Below, piece by piece: positions 34,806 through 45,258 of a stretch of 46,764 nt of DNA. The position numbers and the translations under genes are program-made. The notes under the pieces are model-generated. The model was given only the letters and a program-made list of their open reading frames with translations, ran no database searches and had not been told where the DNA came from. Position 1 is the first letter of the stretch. Every line of letters starts with the position of its first letter. Origin of the DNA: Emmonsiellopsis sp. PD_33 (Eukaryota > Ascomycota > Eurotiomycetes > Onygenales > Ajellomycetaceae); assembly GCA_032988165.1 (NCBI GenBank), contig JANTQF010000279.1, forward strand, positions 1 to 46,764, given 5' to 3'.

Positions 34806-37800
34806 AATGTATTTTACATGTGATTTCTTGTAGTTCTAAATCATATAAAATGTAGTTTATAAGTCTAAACTCAAGAAAGCTCTCCCTGCAGTAATGAAAT
34901 GAATTAAATGCCAGTTTAATATAGATATTAAGATTATACACATTAATAATGAGACAAGCATGTATTTGAATGAGATAAGTAAGTAGATTCTAAAAGAAGG
35001 CCTCTCAAGAGAGTTCTTATTAGAATATATGTATGAACAGAACAATGCAGCCAAACATACAGGCACACTATTAATTGAAAAAGCTAGATACTTGCAGATA
35101 GATGAATGCTTACTCTTAGAGCTCTCACTTAAAATATATATGATAGCTGGCTATCTCATTAATTAAACTCCTACATACCTATTAAGATAGAAGTTGCTAT
35201 TGCTGACTCTATAGGAGCATCTTAACCTCTCTAATAAGCCTTCATTTACTCACTTACACATATATAAATATTATGTGTACATGAAGATTCCAGATGAAGT
35301 TCTTAATTATATAAGAGCTTTAAAGCTAGAATCTAGGGTACATATTAATTATCTTATTGAATATAATTTAATAAATATCTGGAGGATTTGGATTCTGCAC
35401 TTACAATATGTTATAAGGATCAGAGATGTGATATTTAATGAATTAGTTCAATTTGACCTGCAGAAACCTCATATTGAAGAGCTACTATAAAAATTTATTA
35501 TAGATAAGATTGCTGAGATGTTGTAAATACCTATAACTAAACTAGTAATCTCTAAGATCTACAAATAGAATGAAATGCTAGATTCTACTAATATAGATGT
35601 TTTCTGCCCTGAAGATATTGAATAAATGGAAAAAATGGCTGAATCTAATAATAAAGATAATAAAAATAGTTAAAGAGATATAAATAAATCTTTAATGCTC
35701 AAATTAACATCAGAACTGCAGGTTTGAAGGGGTAAGCAGATAGTTAAATAGATTGATAGAGAGGTTATTGAATCTGATAATTTTAGTGGCTAATTATAGA
35801 GTAAACTACAGGCCTTACTAAGTAAATGTGAGGAGACACCTGAGCAATCTCAACTACCTGAACTGCCTGATATCTTACTCTCAGATCTCTTCAATCAATC
35901 AAATTGAGCATTGTAGGTGCATGAGATCTCTGTGGACTTCAATGAATTAAATATAGTCTCTAGCAAACATATTAGATATACTATACACTTCAATAGAATT
36001 AAACACACAAAAAATGACCCTGCTCAGCAGTTTTGTGTGATATTCAGTGCAATTATGAACCTCACATCTTAGAAAGAGAGTAATGTGTGATTGCATAGAG
36101 ATAAACTCTTATTACCACTAAATTATTGGAACTTGTTAAAAACACATAAATATAGTGAAGATTTCATTAATGCTGTGATCCAGAAATGGGAGATGATTAC
36201 CCAGAAGAATACATATAAAATAGTGTCTAGATCATCTAAAAACATGTCAGTGATCCCCCTATACTGAGTATTTACCTATAAATTCAATGATAATGAATTT
36301 CTTAATAAGTTTAAAGTATGTATCTACATTTGAGGCAACCTTCAACCTTCCAGTGAAAAAGATATGAGAGCTCATACACTTGCTAGCAGGACTTATCACA
36401 CATTAATGGCAATAATGGTGGCTTTTAACCTTAATATCAAGTAGCTTGATAGTATGAATACCTTTACAAATAGTAATATAAATAAGGAAGTCTATTATAA
36501 ACTACCAGATGAATGATAGAGACTTTCAGGCCTTGCCTCCTTGAGATAATCTCTTATCTTACTTAAATTAAAAAAAGGCCTATACAGATTATATCATTTG
36601 CCACTACTTTAATTGAATGAAGTCATAAAAATGCTGCTACATATAAGATTTATCCCTTTATCTGATGATAGATGCTTCTTTTCAAATAATTAAATAATCA
36701 TTTTCTTCTATATTAATGATTTTATTATTCTTTCAGATGAGGATGATAAAGATGAGAGAGATCAGGTGGTTTAAAAACTTATAAACATATATAAAATCTA
36801 TGATATAAGAGAATTATGTTGATTCTTAAATATCTATATCATCTGAGATAGAGTGAATTTGAAGCTCTAAATCTGCCTTAATTCCTATATTAATAAGTTG
36901 GTAGCTATATATCATCTTGAGTAATCCCTGCAAACTTATGAAGTATCTCTTACAGGCATGAAACTTAAAGCCTACAAGGCTGAATTAACCCCTATAAAAA
37001 TCCATTACTATCAGTAATGTGTTGGATCTTACATCTATTCAGCTGTTATTATAAGGCCTGATATTATCTATACTACATTAAAGCTTGTATTCTTCATGCA
37101 GAATCTATCAGATGTTTATTTAATTAAAATAAATTACATCATTACTTATCTACAAGATATATAGAACTACACTATCTAATATGACAGTAGATATGATAGA
37201 TCTCTACTTGAATAATTAATAAATCTACCTATAAATTCAATTACATCATTAAATTTTAATATAAATTCTGAAGTTATTAAATACTTTAGTAATACTAGCT
37301 TTATAGATAATACTAATCATTAGTTTACAATCAGATATCTATTTAAAATGTATAGTAACTCAGTTGATTGGAAGTCTGCTCAGCAGGCTATAGTAACTAT
37401 CTCTATGATAGAGGCCAAACTTCTCACTATATCATATACTAAATAAAAGATTATATGATAGAAGTAATTCCTCACCTAAATTCAATTTAACCCTGAGTAT
37501 AAGGTCTCTATTAAATGTGATAATACTTAAATAGTAGAGTTATTAAATAAAAATAATTCATAAATTAATATGTATCTTCATTATATTGATATACATAATA
37601 GTTAGCTTCACAAGCAAGTTTAAAGCTCTAATATTAATATAACCTGAGTCCCTACAGTGGAGATGTCTGTAAACAGCCTGATGAAGAGTCTCCTATCATA
37701 GAAACATTAAAACTTTCTTAAATATCTTAGTATCATTAATATTACTGATCTCATTAATATACAGTAAGATCTAGGGGGAAAAGATTAATTCATTTATTTT
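34806..37800 (+). pseudogene. Copia integrase C-part, reverse transcriptase and RNase H, decayed
   Basis: Copia integrase resumes here, with fragments such as the EYMYEQNNAAKHTG-like stretch (about 35025-35070) and the KPSFTHLHIY/INIWRIWIL segments (35238-35500). Reverse transcriptase runs from about 36200 to 36950. VFTYKFN is near 36270, and FYINDFIIL is at 36709-36735, where the second Asp box has become IND, consistent with a G-to-A change. RNase H-like fragments include the RPDIIYTTLKL region (about 37055-37090), VDWKSAQQAIVT (37363 on) and VPTVEMSVNSL (37650 on). Stops are frequent throughout. Confidence 0.8.
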
Positions 37801-37984
37801 CATCATTTTCATATGTTTTCATTAATTTCAATGTTTTCATTGATTTTTAATTTCTATAAGGAACTTACCTGGCCAGATATTTAACACTCATACTATCATA
37901 TTATTTTGATTTTTATTTCCTATTTAGACAGTACAACTAGCCTCATTACATTCATTAAACAGTGCAGTGCACACTAGGGGGGTG

Positions 37985-38161
37985 TGTCAGGAATCCTGAG
38001 ATATCTCATATTTATGTAATCTCACTTAGAATTAGTGTTTACACAGCCACCCACATTCCCTCATACAAAATAGCTAGGGTTCCTATGAACCACTATTAGT
38101 TTTACAATATGATTCAATTCATACAAGATTTTACCTCTATATGCAATGTTCAACGCCAATA
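37985..38161 (+). repeat. Right LTR of the copia element
   Basis: This 177-bp copy still retains the string ACGCC near its end, where the left copy reads ATATT. It is therefore locally less mutated and shows the direction of change (C to T, G to A). Confidence 0.92.
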
Positions 38162-38166
38162 ACAAT
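38162..38166. repeat. 5-bp target-site duplication (ACAAT), right of copia element
   Basis: It matches 24742-24746 and marks the exact boundary with normal-GC host DNA. Confidence 0.9.
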
Positions 38167-39197
38167 CTGTTCCTGTTTCTGGGCGCGGCATAGCTCTTAT
38201 TCATATAAAACAACACCCCGTTGGCCAAGATCACCGCGCTAGGGCTGCAGGGGGAGAGCCGCCTCACAAAATATGGGGGCTCCGCGGTTCTCCATTGTCT
38301 TCCAAGCCTTGCCAACCCCTAGGTTCTAACAATCGCTTTCGCACCGGGGCAAAAGTTGATGCTAATTGGGCCTGTGCAATTGTGCAACGCGGGAGCAGGT
38401 TTTAGCTTGTGCACCCTCACTATTTTTGGTAAGAGTTCAGGGGCCGGAGAGCCTTGGCAAGCTGCAGGTTCGGCCGAATTGCGGACGAAACATGGATCAC
38501 GAACGAATGGAGCAATCATCAATCCGTGAGAGATATTCTTTTTGCGGAGGGTAGCGAAAAAGCAATGAATATAAAAAAAAAATATGGGTAAACTACTAGG
38601 TTTATATATCTGACTATATACATAAACAGGGCGGGGTGTCAGAGGCCTCCGAGCTCACCGATTTATATAATTATATAAAATAGGTGATAACCCTAGCAAG
38701 CATCCAATCCGTATAAAAAAAAAAGAAAGAAAGAAAAGAAGAGAAGAGAAAACCTTCACCTTGCCCCTGACCAACCAACCCATCCATCAACCCCCCTATG
38801 GATGGATATACGCGTCGGGATACAGGAAAACCACCCGAACGGAAAACAACAATCCAAATACTTACGAGTACAGTACATATACATATACCATGGCTAAGCC
38901 ATCCATCCATCGAAGAAGACAGAGAAAGGAGATCAAGAGGCGGCAAGGAGCGAAATTGAGCGTGGTGAAGTGAAAGATACAGCTAGCTAGCTACATCGAT
39001 CTACCTACCACTTAAACCACACCAAGTTGACTTTTTACAGCGCGATGGAAAACATAAAGCACCACCACCAAGGCCAAGGATCTGAGATGGATAGTAATAA
39101 ATAGAGCTGGCTGGCTGGTGGGTTACAAGGTAAAATAAAATTGTAGTTACTCATTTCATCATCATGTTTGGGAGCATAGACCAGGGTTGAAAAGAAG
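38167..39197. other. Host DNA island between two transposons; displaced lectin upstream region
   Basis: Base composition returns to host-like, with CpG present, immediately after the ACAAT duplication. No coding region is recognised. Because copia inserted about 120 bp upstream of the lectin start, this segment is the original upstream DNA of that gene, now about 13.5 kb away. It ends at the TAA duplication of the Harbinger element. Confidence 0.65.
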
Positions 39198-39200
39198 TAA
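39198..39200. repeat. TAA target-site duplication, left of Harbinger
   Basis: TAA precedes the left terminal repeat and recurs at 42750-42752. A 3-bp TWA duplication is characteristic of PIF/Harbinger transposons. Confidence 0.85.
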
Positions 39201-39596
39201 GGGCCTGTTCAGTGCAAATAACAGATTTTTCATCCACAGTGGGGCATAATCTCATACACACTATATTAGCATGTAATAGTGTTAAATAGCATAGATTTTC
39301 ACCTCTACCAGTGCTATGCCAGATTAATACTAGAATCTGGGGTTAAAAACTGTATTGCAATGGGAAGAATTCAATCATCTTCATCTATTTCCTTCATTTC
39401 ATCTATTATAAATAGAAAAACATGTCAGATTTTCAATATATTCTATCCAGTGATGATACAGAGCCCCATGGAACTCAACCCACCTAATACCTTTCCAATC
39501 AAATGATAAATACAGTAAATATACTACCCACTGACTTTTCTATACCAGGATTGGAATGAAATCCATCAGACAATAACCTCCTACCTGTGTAGCTTA

Positions 39597-39668
39597 CACA
39601 GTTAACACAGCCTGCACAGTCAATGCAGCCCATACAGTCAACACAACTCATATAGTTAACACAGCCTA
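39597..39668 (+). repeat. 18-bp minisatellite, four units, in frame with the Myb gene
   Basis: Units are 39597-39614, 39615-39632, 39633-39650 and 39651-39668, each a variant of CACAGTCAACACAGCCCA. Read in the frame of the downstream SANT domain they give a Gln/Thr-rich hexapeptide repeat (TQxxQ-like), suggesting a glutamine-rich N-terminal linker of the ancestral protein. Confidence 0.75.
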
Positions 39669-40150
39669 CAGTCTCTAGTTAGCATAGTAATAAAGCTTTT
39701 AAGGCATCAAAGATTACATGGTAGTTACAGATGGAAGAGGCTCTATTAGACAGCCTATTAATAGTATAGTATGACAGTCTTGCAACAGATAATAGCAGCT
39801 TCAAAGCAATTAAATGATAGTTAGCTGTGACAGCTATATAATATGTATCTTCATTAGAGATAACTAAAAACTACCTTGATAATCACTTTAGATATATGAA
39901 GTAGGACTAGCAGCTATGAAACTAGTATAAAGATTAAATATTTAAATGATTATTTAATGATATAAGGAGTATATTTATTAATAATTCTGAAATTATAGAT
40001 GAATATTTTAAAAAACACTCTAAGATATAAAAGTTCTATAATAATAAGCTTCTATACATTAATTAGATTAAATAGCTACTTGAGAGTAGGCTTATAATAG
40101 AGAAACTTACAACAAGTTATATAAATATTTAATAATAGATGCTCAGAATT
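39597..40150 (+). pseudogene. Harbinger Myb/SANT-like protein gene, decayed
   Basis: After the Gln-rich repeat, the plus-strand frame from about 39718 reads W-stop-LQMEEALLDSLLI, then SLATDNSSFKAIK, then ITKNYLDNHFRYMK and IIDEYFKKHSKI. This is the pattern of the trihelix/Myb-SANT domain seen in Harbinger-associated and plant L10-interacting proteins. Stops replace expected Trp and Gln codons (TGG to TAG/TGA, CAG to TAG). In active Harbinger systems this partner helps the transposase enter the nucleus and bind DNA; that role is by family analogy. Confidence 0.75.
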
Positions 40151-41149
40151 AATGAAAAGGAGGATAGTAAGTCTATAAATTTTAGTATAATTATATTTTT
40201 TTCTCTCAAACTGACTTAGTCTTCATTTTTAGCACTAAAGAAGCAGCCATCAAACAGTTCACTTCTAAAGGTAAAATATATTTAGAATGATAATCTGATA
40301 GTAAATATTATCAGCCTAGATAATAGATTAATAGAATCTACAAAGATTAGCTAAAAGAATGATACTAAACATACAGTGAATTTATTTCTTAAGAAGGTAG
40401 TAAAGTTACTTCCTACTGTATGAAGAGGAAAAGAAGACTATATACCTTATACTTATTACATTTTAGTACTAAAGGTCTTATATAAGCTAGAAAATACTTA
40501 TATATATCTAGAACTATATGAATATCATTCTAAATAGAATTAAATTAACTGAGTAATGGAACATCTTGATTATTAAGAAAGAAACTAAGTGAGAGTAGTA
40601 GGTAATAAAGTAAAAGGTAGAAGATAGGAGGAATTATATGAGAGTAATAGGTAAAAAAGACCTTTAGTGCATAGTATATTTACTAAGTAAGCTTTGTAGC
40701 CACTTTATGCATATTAAATAGATGTCTTTTAATAAAAGTTCTTTGTATTCTAACATACTTTTCACTTATTAAATTATAAAGTGATAATATATTCTTATTT
40801 TAATGATATAAAATATCATTCTATATTTTTATAGCTAATCAGATCACTATATCCAGCCTTAGCAATCTAACCTTCTCATATAAAAAGTGGTGATATTTCA
40901 TTACATGTGAATTTCACTGTTTTTATAATTTAATCAAAATTTCCTAATGTTTTTTCCCACTTCTTTATTTTTATATATATATATTTTGGACATTAACCTA
41001 ATAAAGAAGTAAAATAGTGAAAAATCTCACTAAATTTTATATCTTTATATCTATATTTATTATTCTACCTCTCTGCCTGCACCTGCATCATTTTCCTTAT
41101 ATTAATATACATCTTATATATCTCCTACATTTAATTTATAATCTTATTT

Positions 41150-42170
41150 CTTTTCTAAATTATATAATCTCCTACTATATCCTCTAACAGCTCCTCATAA
41201 TATTTTATAGATAGTTAGGAAAAATTTAATATCTTCTTCTTTTTATCATTCTATACATCTTCATTCATTTCCTCATGCTAATTCATAAAGTTATAAAGAG
41301 CTACTAATATATATATTAGATCAATCTATATTCTCTTACTATATTCATTCCTAGTATAATTATATATATAAAATTAATATTTAAATATGCTAAATACTTA
41401 TTCAACTACACCCTAAAGACTTACATGGCAGAGATTAAACAGTTCTTTGGCATTTTTAGGTTTTATATCAGCTATGGCTTACTCCTTCAGGTGATATCAC
41501 ACATTAGAATATAGAGATAGTATCAATAGATTCCTCTATAAATATCCTGCATCTATAAGAAAATAATAGCCAGATGGTGCACTAAAATCATCTTTATTCT
41601 CTATAAAATTAAGTATTTAAGAGTCATAAGTAAATCCTTCCATTTCTATATATATATACATAAAGTTGAGCTTGAAATTACATGCTACAAGTAGATTTTA
41701 TGAGATCTATTTCTTTTAATTCTACCATACTAACTGATCTCTCTGAGGAATTGAGATAGATAGATGAGTTTCATTTAATATATCTATAATATCTTTAAAG
41801 AATAGTCAGTAGGTTAGATTATGACTTAGCACTTTCTCACTATAATTCTCTCCAGAAAGATGAACAATGTGTCTGTATAAAATATATAGAGTCTTAATAA
41901 CTTCATGAAATACTTTATTAAAACTAGTTAGTATTTCCTCATTCAATTTAATGATTATATACTAACATTAAAATAGTTATAATTGAATGTTAAAACATCT
42001 CTATAGCATTTCAATAGGAGACTTTCTGAGTAATGATATATAGAAATATAAACACCTTTTACTTAATACTTATAGCATTTAATTTCATAAATTCAGTGAG
42101 ATTTGTATTTAATCTAAGCCATTTAATGAGTTTTAATACTGTATTTAATGACATTCTTATCATATTTTTA
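41150..42170 (-). pseudogene. Harbinger DDE transposase gene, decayed
   Basis: Minus-strand frames show the DDE_Tnp_4 pattern: a helix-turn-helix-like start (RNAIEMFQHS, about 42000-42060), then a VACNFKLNFMYIYIEMEG-like strand (about 41640-41700). The central YYFLIDAGYL segment carries the second catalytic Asp (about 41540-41575). YHLKE and KNAKELFNL follow (about 41430-41500), and an ALYNFM-like segment ends the recognisable core (about 41290). Many TAG, TAA and TGA stops interrupt it. Boundaries are approximate. Confidence 0.78.
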
Positions 42171-42749
42171 ACTCACTAGTTATAGTTATTTAGATCAAGC
42201 AGGGCCATTATGAATCAAGCACTATAAAGGTAGTCTATATACATACTCTAAAGACCTATTAACATATATTATATAGCTATAGTTACTATAATAATAAGTA
42301 TTTTCCTTACTAACTATTAATCTATCCATTCAATCTCATCCTCATATTATTACTTAATATTCTGGTCATTACTGGTCATGATGTGCTCTAAAGGGGTAAT
42401 AAGCAATAAGTAGTAAGGTATAAAAAAACATTAAAAAAATATGAGATTTTATAAGTGTGTAGTAAAATCTTATTTAGAGGCCTGATCTCTAGAGCCATGT
42501 AAAAATCTACTAATCTTTCCTATATAAGTAAAATATCATCATTTTTTACACCATCAAATCTTAAAATCATCATCAAATGCACTATAGTGTTATTCAGCAT
42601 TATAAATTATAAATAACAGCCACTGCACTGAACACTCATCCATTTTCATTCATAATAGTGGGGTGAAATCCATTTTTGAAGCCTAGCACATGTTTTTTAT
42701 TCTCAGAGGACAAAAAATAACAAAAAATGTTCTCATACTGAACAGGCCC

Positions 42750-42752
42750 TAA
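42750..42752. repeat. TAA target-site duplication, right of Harbinger
   Basis: It is the second copy of the TAA at 39198-39200 and directly follows the right terminal inverted repeat. Confidence 0.85.
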
Positions 42753-43099
42753 GTATGTGTAAAATAGAAGAAGAAGAGCAGAGTCCAAATCACAACGGGC
42801 AAAAGGGTAAGAGGGCGAAAGAACGAAAAAAGAGTTATGTCATCATCCCTTCACCATCTCTTGGTCTGGGTGGTATTTATATTAAAAACAAATGATTACT
42901 CGAAACATACAGCAGAAGTCAAGGGAAACAAATGCGACAAGGAAAGATATGTAAAGAAAAGAAAACTCCTGATAAGCAAAGAAAAACCCGCTACAACCGT
43001 ATTTCACAAAAAAATGTGGGTAAGAATTATATTTCCTTTGTTAATTCTCTCTAAATCACACATTCAAGAAAAGCGAGATAGACACATGTGCGTTTTCAT
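42753..43099. other. 3' flank of the GH17 gene
   Basis: AT-moderate, purine-rich host DNA downstream of the glucanase stop codon. An 88-codon plus-strand frame (42837-43103) is Lys-rich and has no recognised domain; it is not called. Confidence 0.5.
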
Positions 43100-44796
43100 T
43101 TAGAAGAGATCACCACAGCCCCAGTGTTGCTCGACGTTGTAAGCGCCGGGGTTCTTCCAGAGGTCGTCGGTGAAGGAGAAGAAAACAGAGTGGGATCCAA
43201 CCTCCTTGATGATGGACTTGATAGCTTGGGCCTGCTCATCCTTTCCAGCAATGGCCTTGCCGTTGTTGTCACCGGCGTTGGGCCAGCCGGTTTCGAGGGT
43301 GAAGACCTCCTTGCCGGGGCAGATCTTTCCAAGGATATCCATCTGTCCCTTGACGAACTTACCGCACGAAGGGGCGGTGACCTCAGAGTTGAAGAAGCAG
43401 TGGATATTGGCGCCGATGACATCGATGGAGCCGCAAAGCTGGGAGCCATACTGCTGCCAGATATTGAGGGGCTCAGTGGTGGTGACGGGTCCGGTGTAAC
43501 CACCAGCCTTGAAGGCGCTGCTGGCGTATTGGATCAGGCCAACGAGGGACGAGCTGTCAGCGACGCCCTGGAAGAGAGCCTCGTTACCAACAACGATAAG
43601 GTCAACCATGTCAAACTTGCCCCAGCTGACAATGTCCTTGACCTGCTTCTTGGCCTCCTCGATGCCGCTGCCAGAAACGAAGACTCCGAGGATCATGTTG
43701 AGGCCGTTGAGCTTGCAGGCGTTGCCGATGTTCTGGAGTCCATCGCAGTCGGTGGAGTAGACGCGGACGGTCTTGAAGCCCTTGAGCTTGATGAGGGCGA
43801 TATCGGCGGCAACAGCAATGGCACCCTTGCACTCTCCGCCATCAGTGTAGGGGGAGTAGGTCATACCCCATTTGTCACCACCACCGAGGGAGGGGGTCTC
43901 TGGGGTAGGCTTAGGCTTAGGGGCAGGAGTGTAAGTCTCCTTGGGGGGAGGAGCAGGGGCAGCAGTGGTGGTAGGCGCAGGGAGTTCACCGGTGGGGTTG
44001 GGGCAGACGTAGACGTAGTCTGTCTCAATGGCGGTCACGGTCTGGGCGGGCTGGGTGTAGGTTCCTGGGGTGTAGCTGGCAGGAGTGGGATAGACCAGGA
44101 CAGTGCTCTTGGGGACGTTGGTGGTCGAGGGGGCAATGGTGTAGGTGCCGGCACTTGGGCATACGTAGGTGGTCTGCTCAATCACGCTGGTGGAGGTGCT
44201 GCCGGTGGGCTTGACGACAGCGACGGGGCAGGTGACGGTGGTGGCGGTCTCGACAACGGTGGTAACACCGCCATAGGTGTGGTCGCCAGGGGACAGGGAG
44301 GTGGAGGTGGCGCCGCAGACGGTGGTCTCCTTGGTCACGACTATGGTCTTGGCTGGGATGGTGTAGGTTCCTGGGGTAGGATAGACGGTGACGATGGGAG
44401 TGGGGAGCTCTGGCTCGGGAGTGACCGTGACAGTCTTGGTTGTGGTGCTGGTGGTGTGGATGGTGGTGGTCGGCTCCTCGATGACTATTGGGAGCGGGTT
44501 AGTCGCATTCCACCACGCATTGAAATATCGGCTGGGGTATTTATATTCCCCGTTCTGGTTACACAGAGTGGCATGCTTCCGAGAGATCGACATGATCAGG
44601 ATGAAATTGGGCACTTACTGGTCTCCTCGCCGTAGTAAGTGATGACCTTGGTGGTGCAACCGCAGGTGGGCTCTGGATAGGCGGGGGGAGCGGTCTCATA
44701 GCCACGCTTGTGGAAAGCATTGTGCTGCTGGTGGTGGCCAGCGTGGGCCAGGCCCGCGACGGCGGCCGCCGCGGAGAGGAACAAGGCGCTCTTCAT
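43100..44796 (-). CDS. btgE: Secreted GH17 cell-wall beta-1,3-glucanase (BtgE/Scw11-like)
   Basis: Two exons, 44619-44796 and 43100-44484, flank a 134-nt intron (GTAAGT...AATAG) and give 520 residues. Residues 1 to about 19 are a signal peptide (MKSALFLSAAAAVAGLAHA). A CGCTTKVIT segment near 45-53 is typical of the BtgE subgroup. Residues about 62-260 form a Thr/Pro-rich, probably O-glycosylated stalk with imperfect repeats around YPTPGTYT and cysteine pairs. The GH17 TIM-barrel catalytic domain runs from about 264 to 520. The expected acid/base is Glu361 in VVGNEA and the nucleophile Glu457 in TLETGWP. The family hydrolyses or transglycosylates beta-1,3-glucan in the wall. No C-terminal GPI signal is visible, since the chain ends WGCGDLF. 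The symbol reflects family resemblance in domain order and motifs. Confidence 0.9.
44485..44618 (-). other. Predicted intron of the GH17 gene
   Basis: It begins GTAAGT, ends CAATAG, and interrupts an Ile codon (phase 1). Removing it joins the signal-peptide exon to the Thr-rich stalk. Confidence 0.8.
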
Positions 44797-44992
44797 GGTT
44801 CGCAGTCAGAGCAGACGCTGGGGATTGTGGGAGATTAGGTATCGGAGTTGGGGGGTGTTGGGATCGTGAAGAAAGAATGCCCGCTGAAAGAGTGAAGCGG
44901 TGGTCAGAGTCGTCGCAGAGAAAGGAACGGGGATGCGGAGGGGAGGTCGCAAAGCCTTAAGAAGCAGAGGGAGAGGGAGAGAAGAAGAAGAC

Positions 44993-45041
44993 GAGAGAGA
45001 GAGAGAGAGAGAGGATGAGGATGAGATGAGGATGAGGATGA
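44993..45041. repeat. (GA)n microsatellite followed by GATGAG-type repeats
   Basis: GA dinucleotides run through 44993-45013, followed by about five imperfect GATGAG/GATGAGG units to 45041. It lies about 200 bp upstream of the GH17 start codon. Confidence 0.85.
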
Positions 45042-45226
45042 GAAGCGAGGAAAGGGGCAGGACGGGAAATGAGCTGCGTATGGTATTGTATTGTATTGTC
45101 CCGCTAGCACCGCGCCAGGGTACGCCGTATTACAGCTGGTATTCTTCTTCCTCGGGCGTCTCTGGCTGCTGGCAGCAGCTGGCTGTTTGCAGCCTCCCAA
45201 CGGCCTTGAGTAGCCATTCCTATATC

Positions 45227-45258
45227 CTGTCTGGCTGTCTGGCTGTCTGGCTGTCTGG
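45227..45258. repeat. CTGTCTGG octamer tandem repeat, four perfect copies
   Basis: Units are 45227-45234, 45235-45242, 45243-45250 and 45251-45258. They lie in noncoding DNA about 430 bp upstream of the GH17 gene. Confidence 0.9.

Larger units (their letters stand above)
24747..38161 (+). mobile_element. Decayed Ty1/copia LTR retrotransposon, interrupted by a gypsy element
   Basis: The element is bounded by 177-bp direct LTRs (24747-24923 and 37985-38161) and flanked by ACAAT target duplications. Its total of 13,415 bp falls to about 5.7 kb once the nested 7.7-kb gypsy element and its duplicated 5 bp are subtracted, a normal copia size. The domain order in plus-strand fragments is gag, integrase, reverse transcriptase, RNase H, the order that separates copia from gypsy. 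A purine tract, AGGGGGGTG (37976-37984), precedes the right LTR and would serve as the plus-strand primer. Reading frames are filled with TAG, TAA and TGA codons, and almost no CpG is seen. The element is inactive. Confidence 0.92.
39201..42749. mobile_element. PIF/Harbinger DNA transposon with two decayed genes
   Basis: A 3,549-bp AT-rich, CpG-free block is bounded by perfect 13-bp terminal inverted repeats, GGGCCTGTTCAGT at 39201-39213 and its complement at 42737-42749. It is flanked by TAA duplications. Inside are a Myb/SANT-like protein gene on the plus strand and a DDE transposase gene on the minus strand, the two-protein organisation known for Harbinger elements. Both are riddled with stops, so the element is not autonomous now. 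The long AT-rich middle (about 40500-41100) contains no recognisable gene. Confidence 0.92.

Noticed and set aside
43088..44635. 515-codon plus-strand open frame across the GH17 gene
   Set aside because: It is the antisense shadow of the Thr/Pro-rich stalk and GC-rich catalytic domain; its Gly/Val/Asp-rich translation has no domain, while the minus strand encodes a clear GH17 enzyme.
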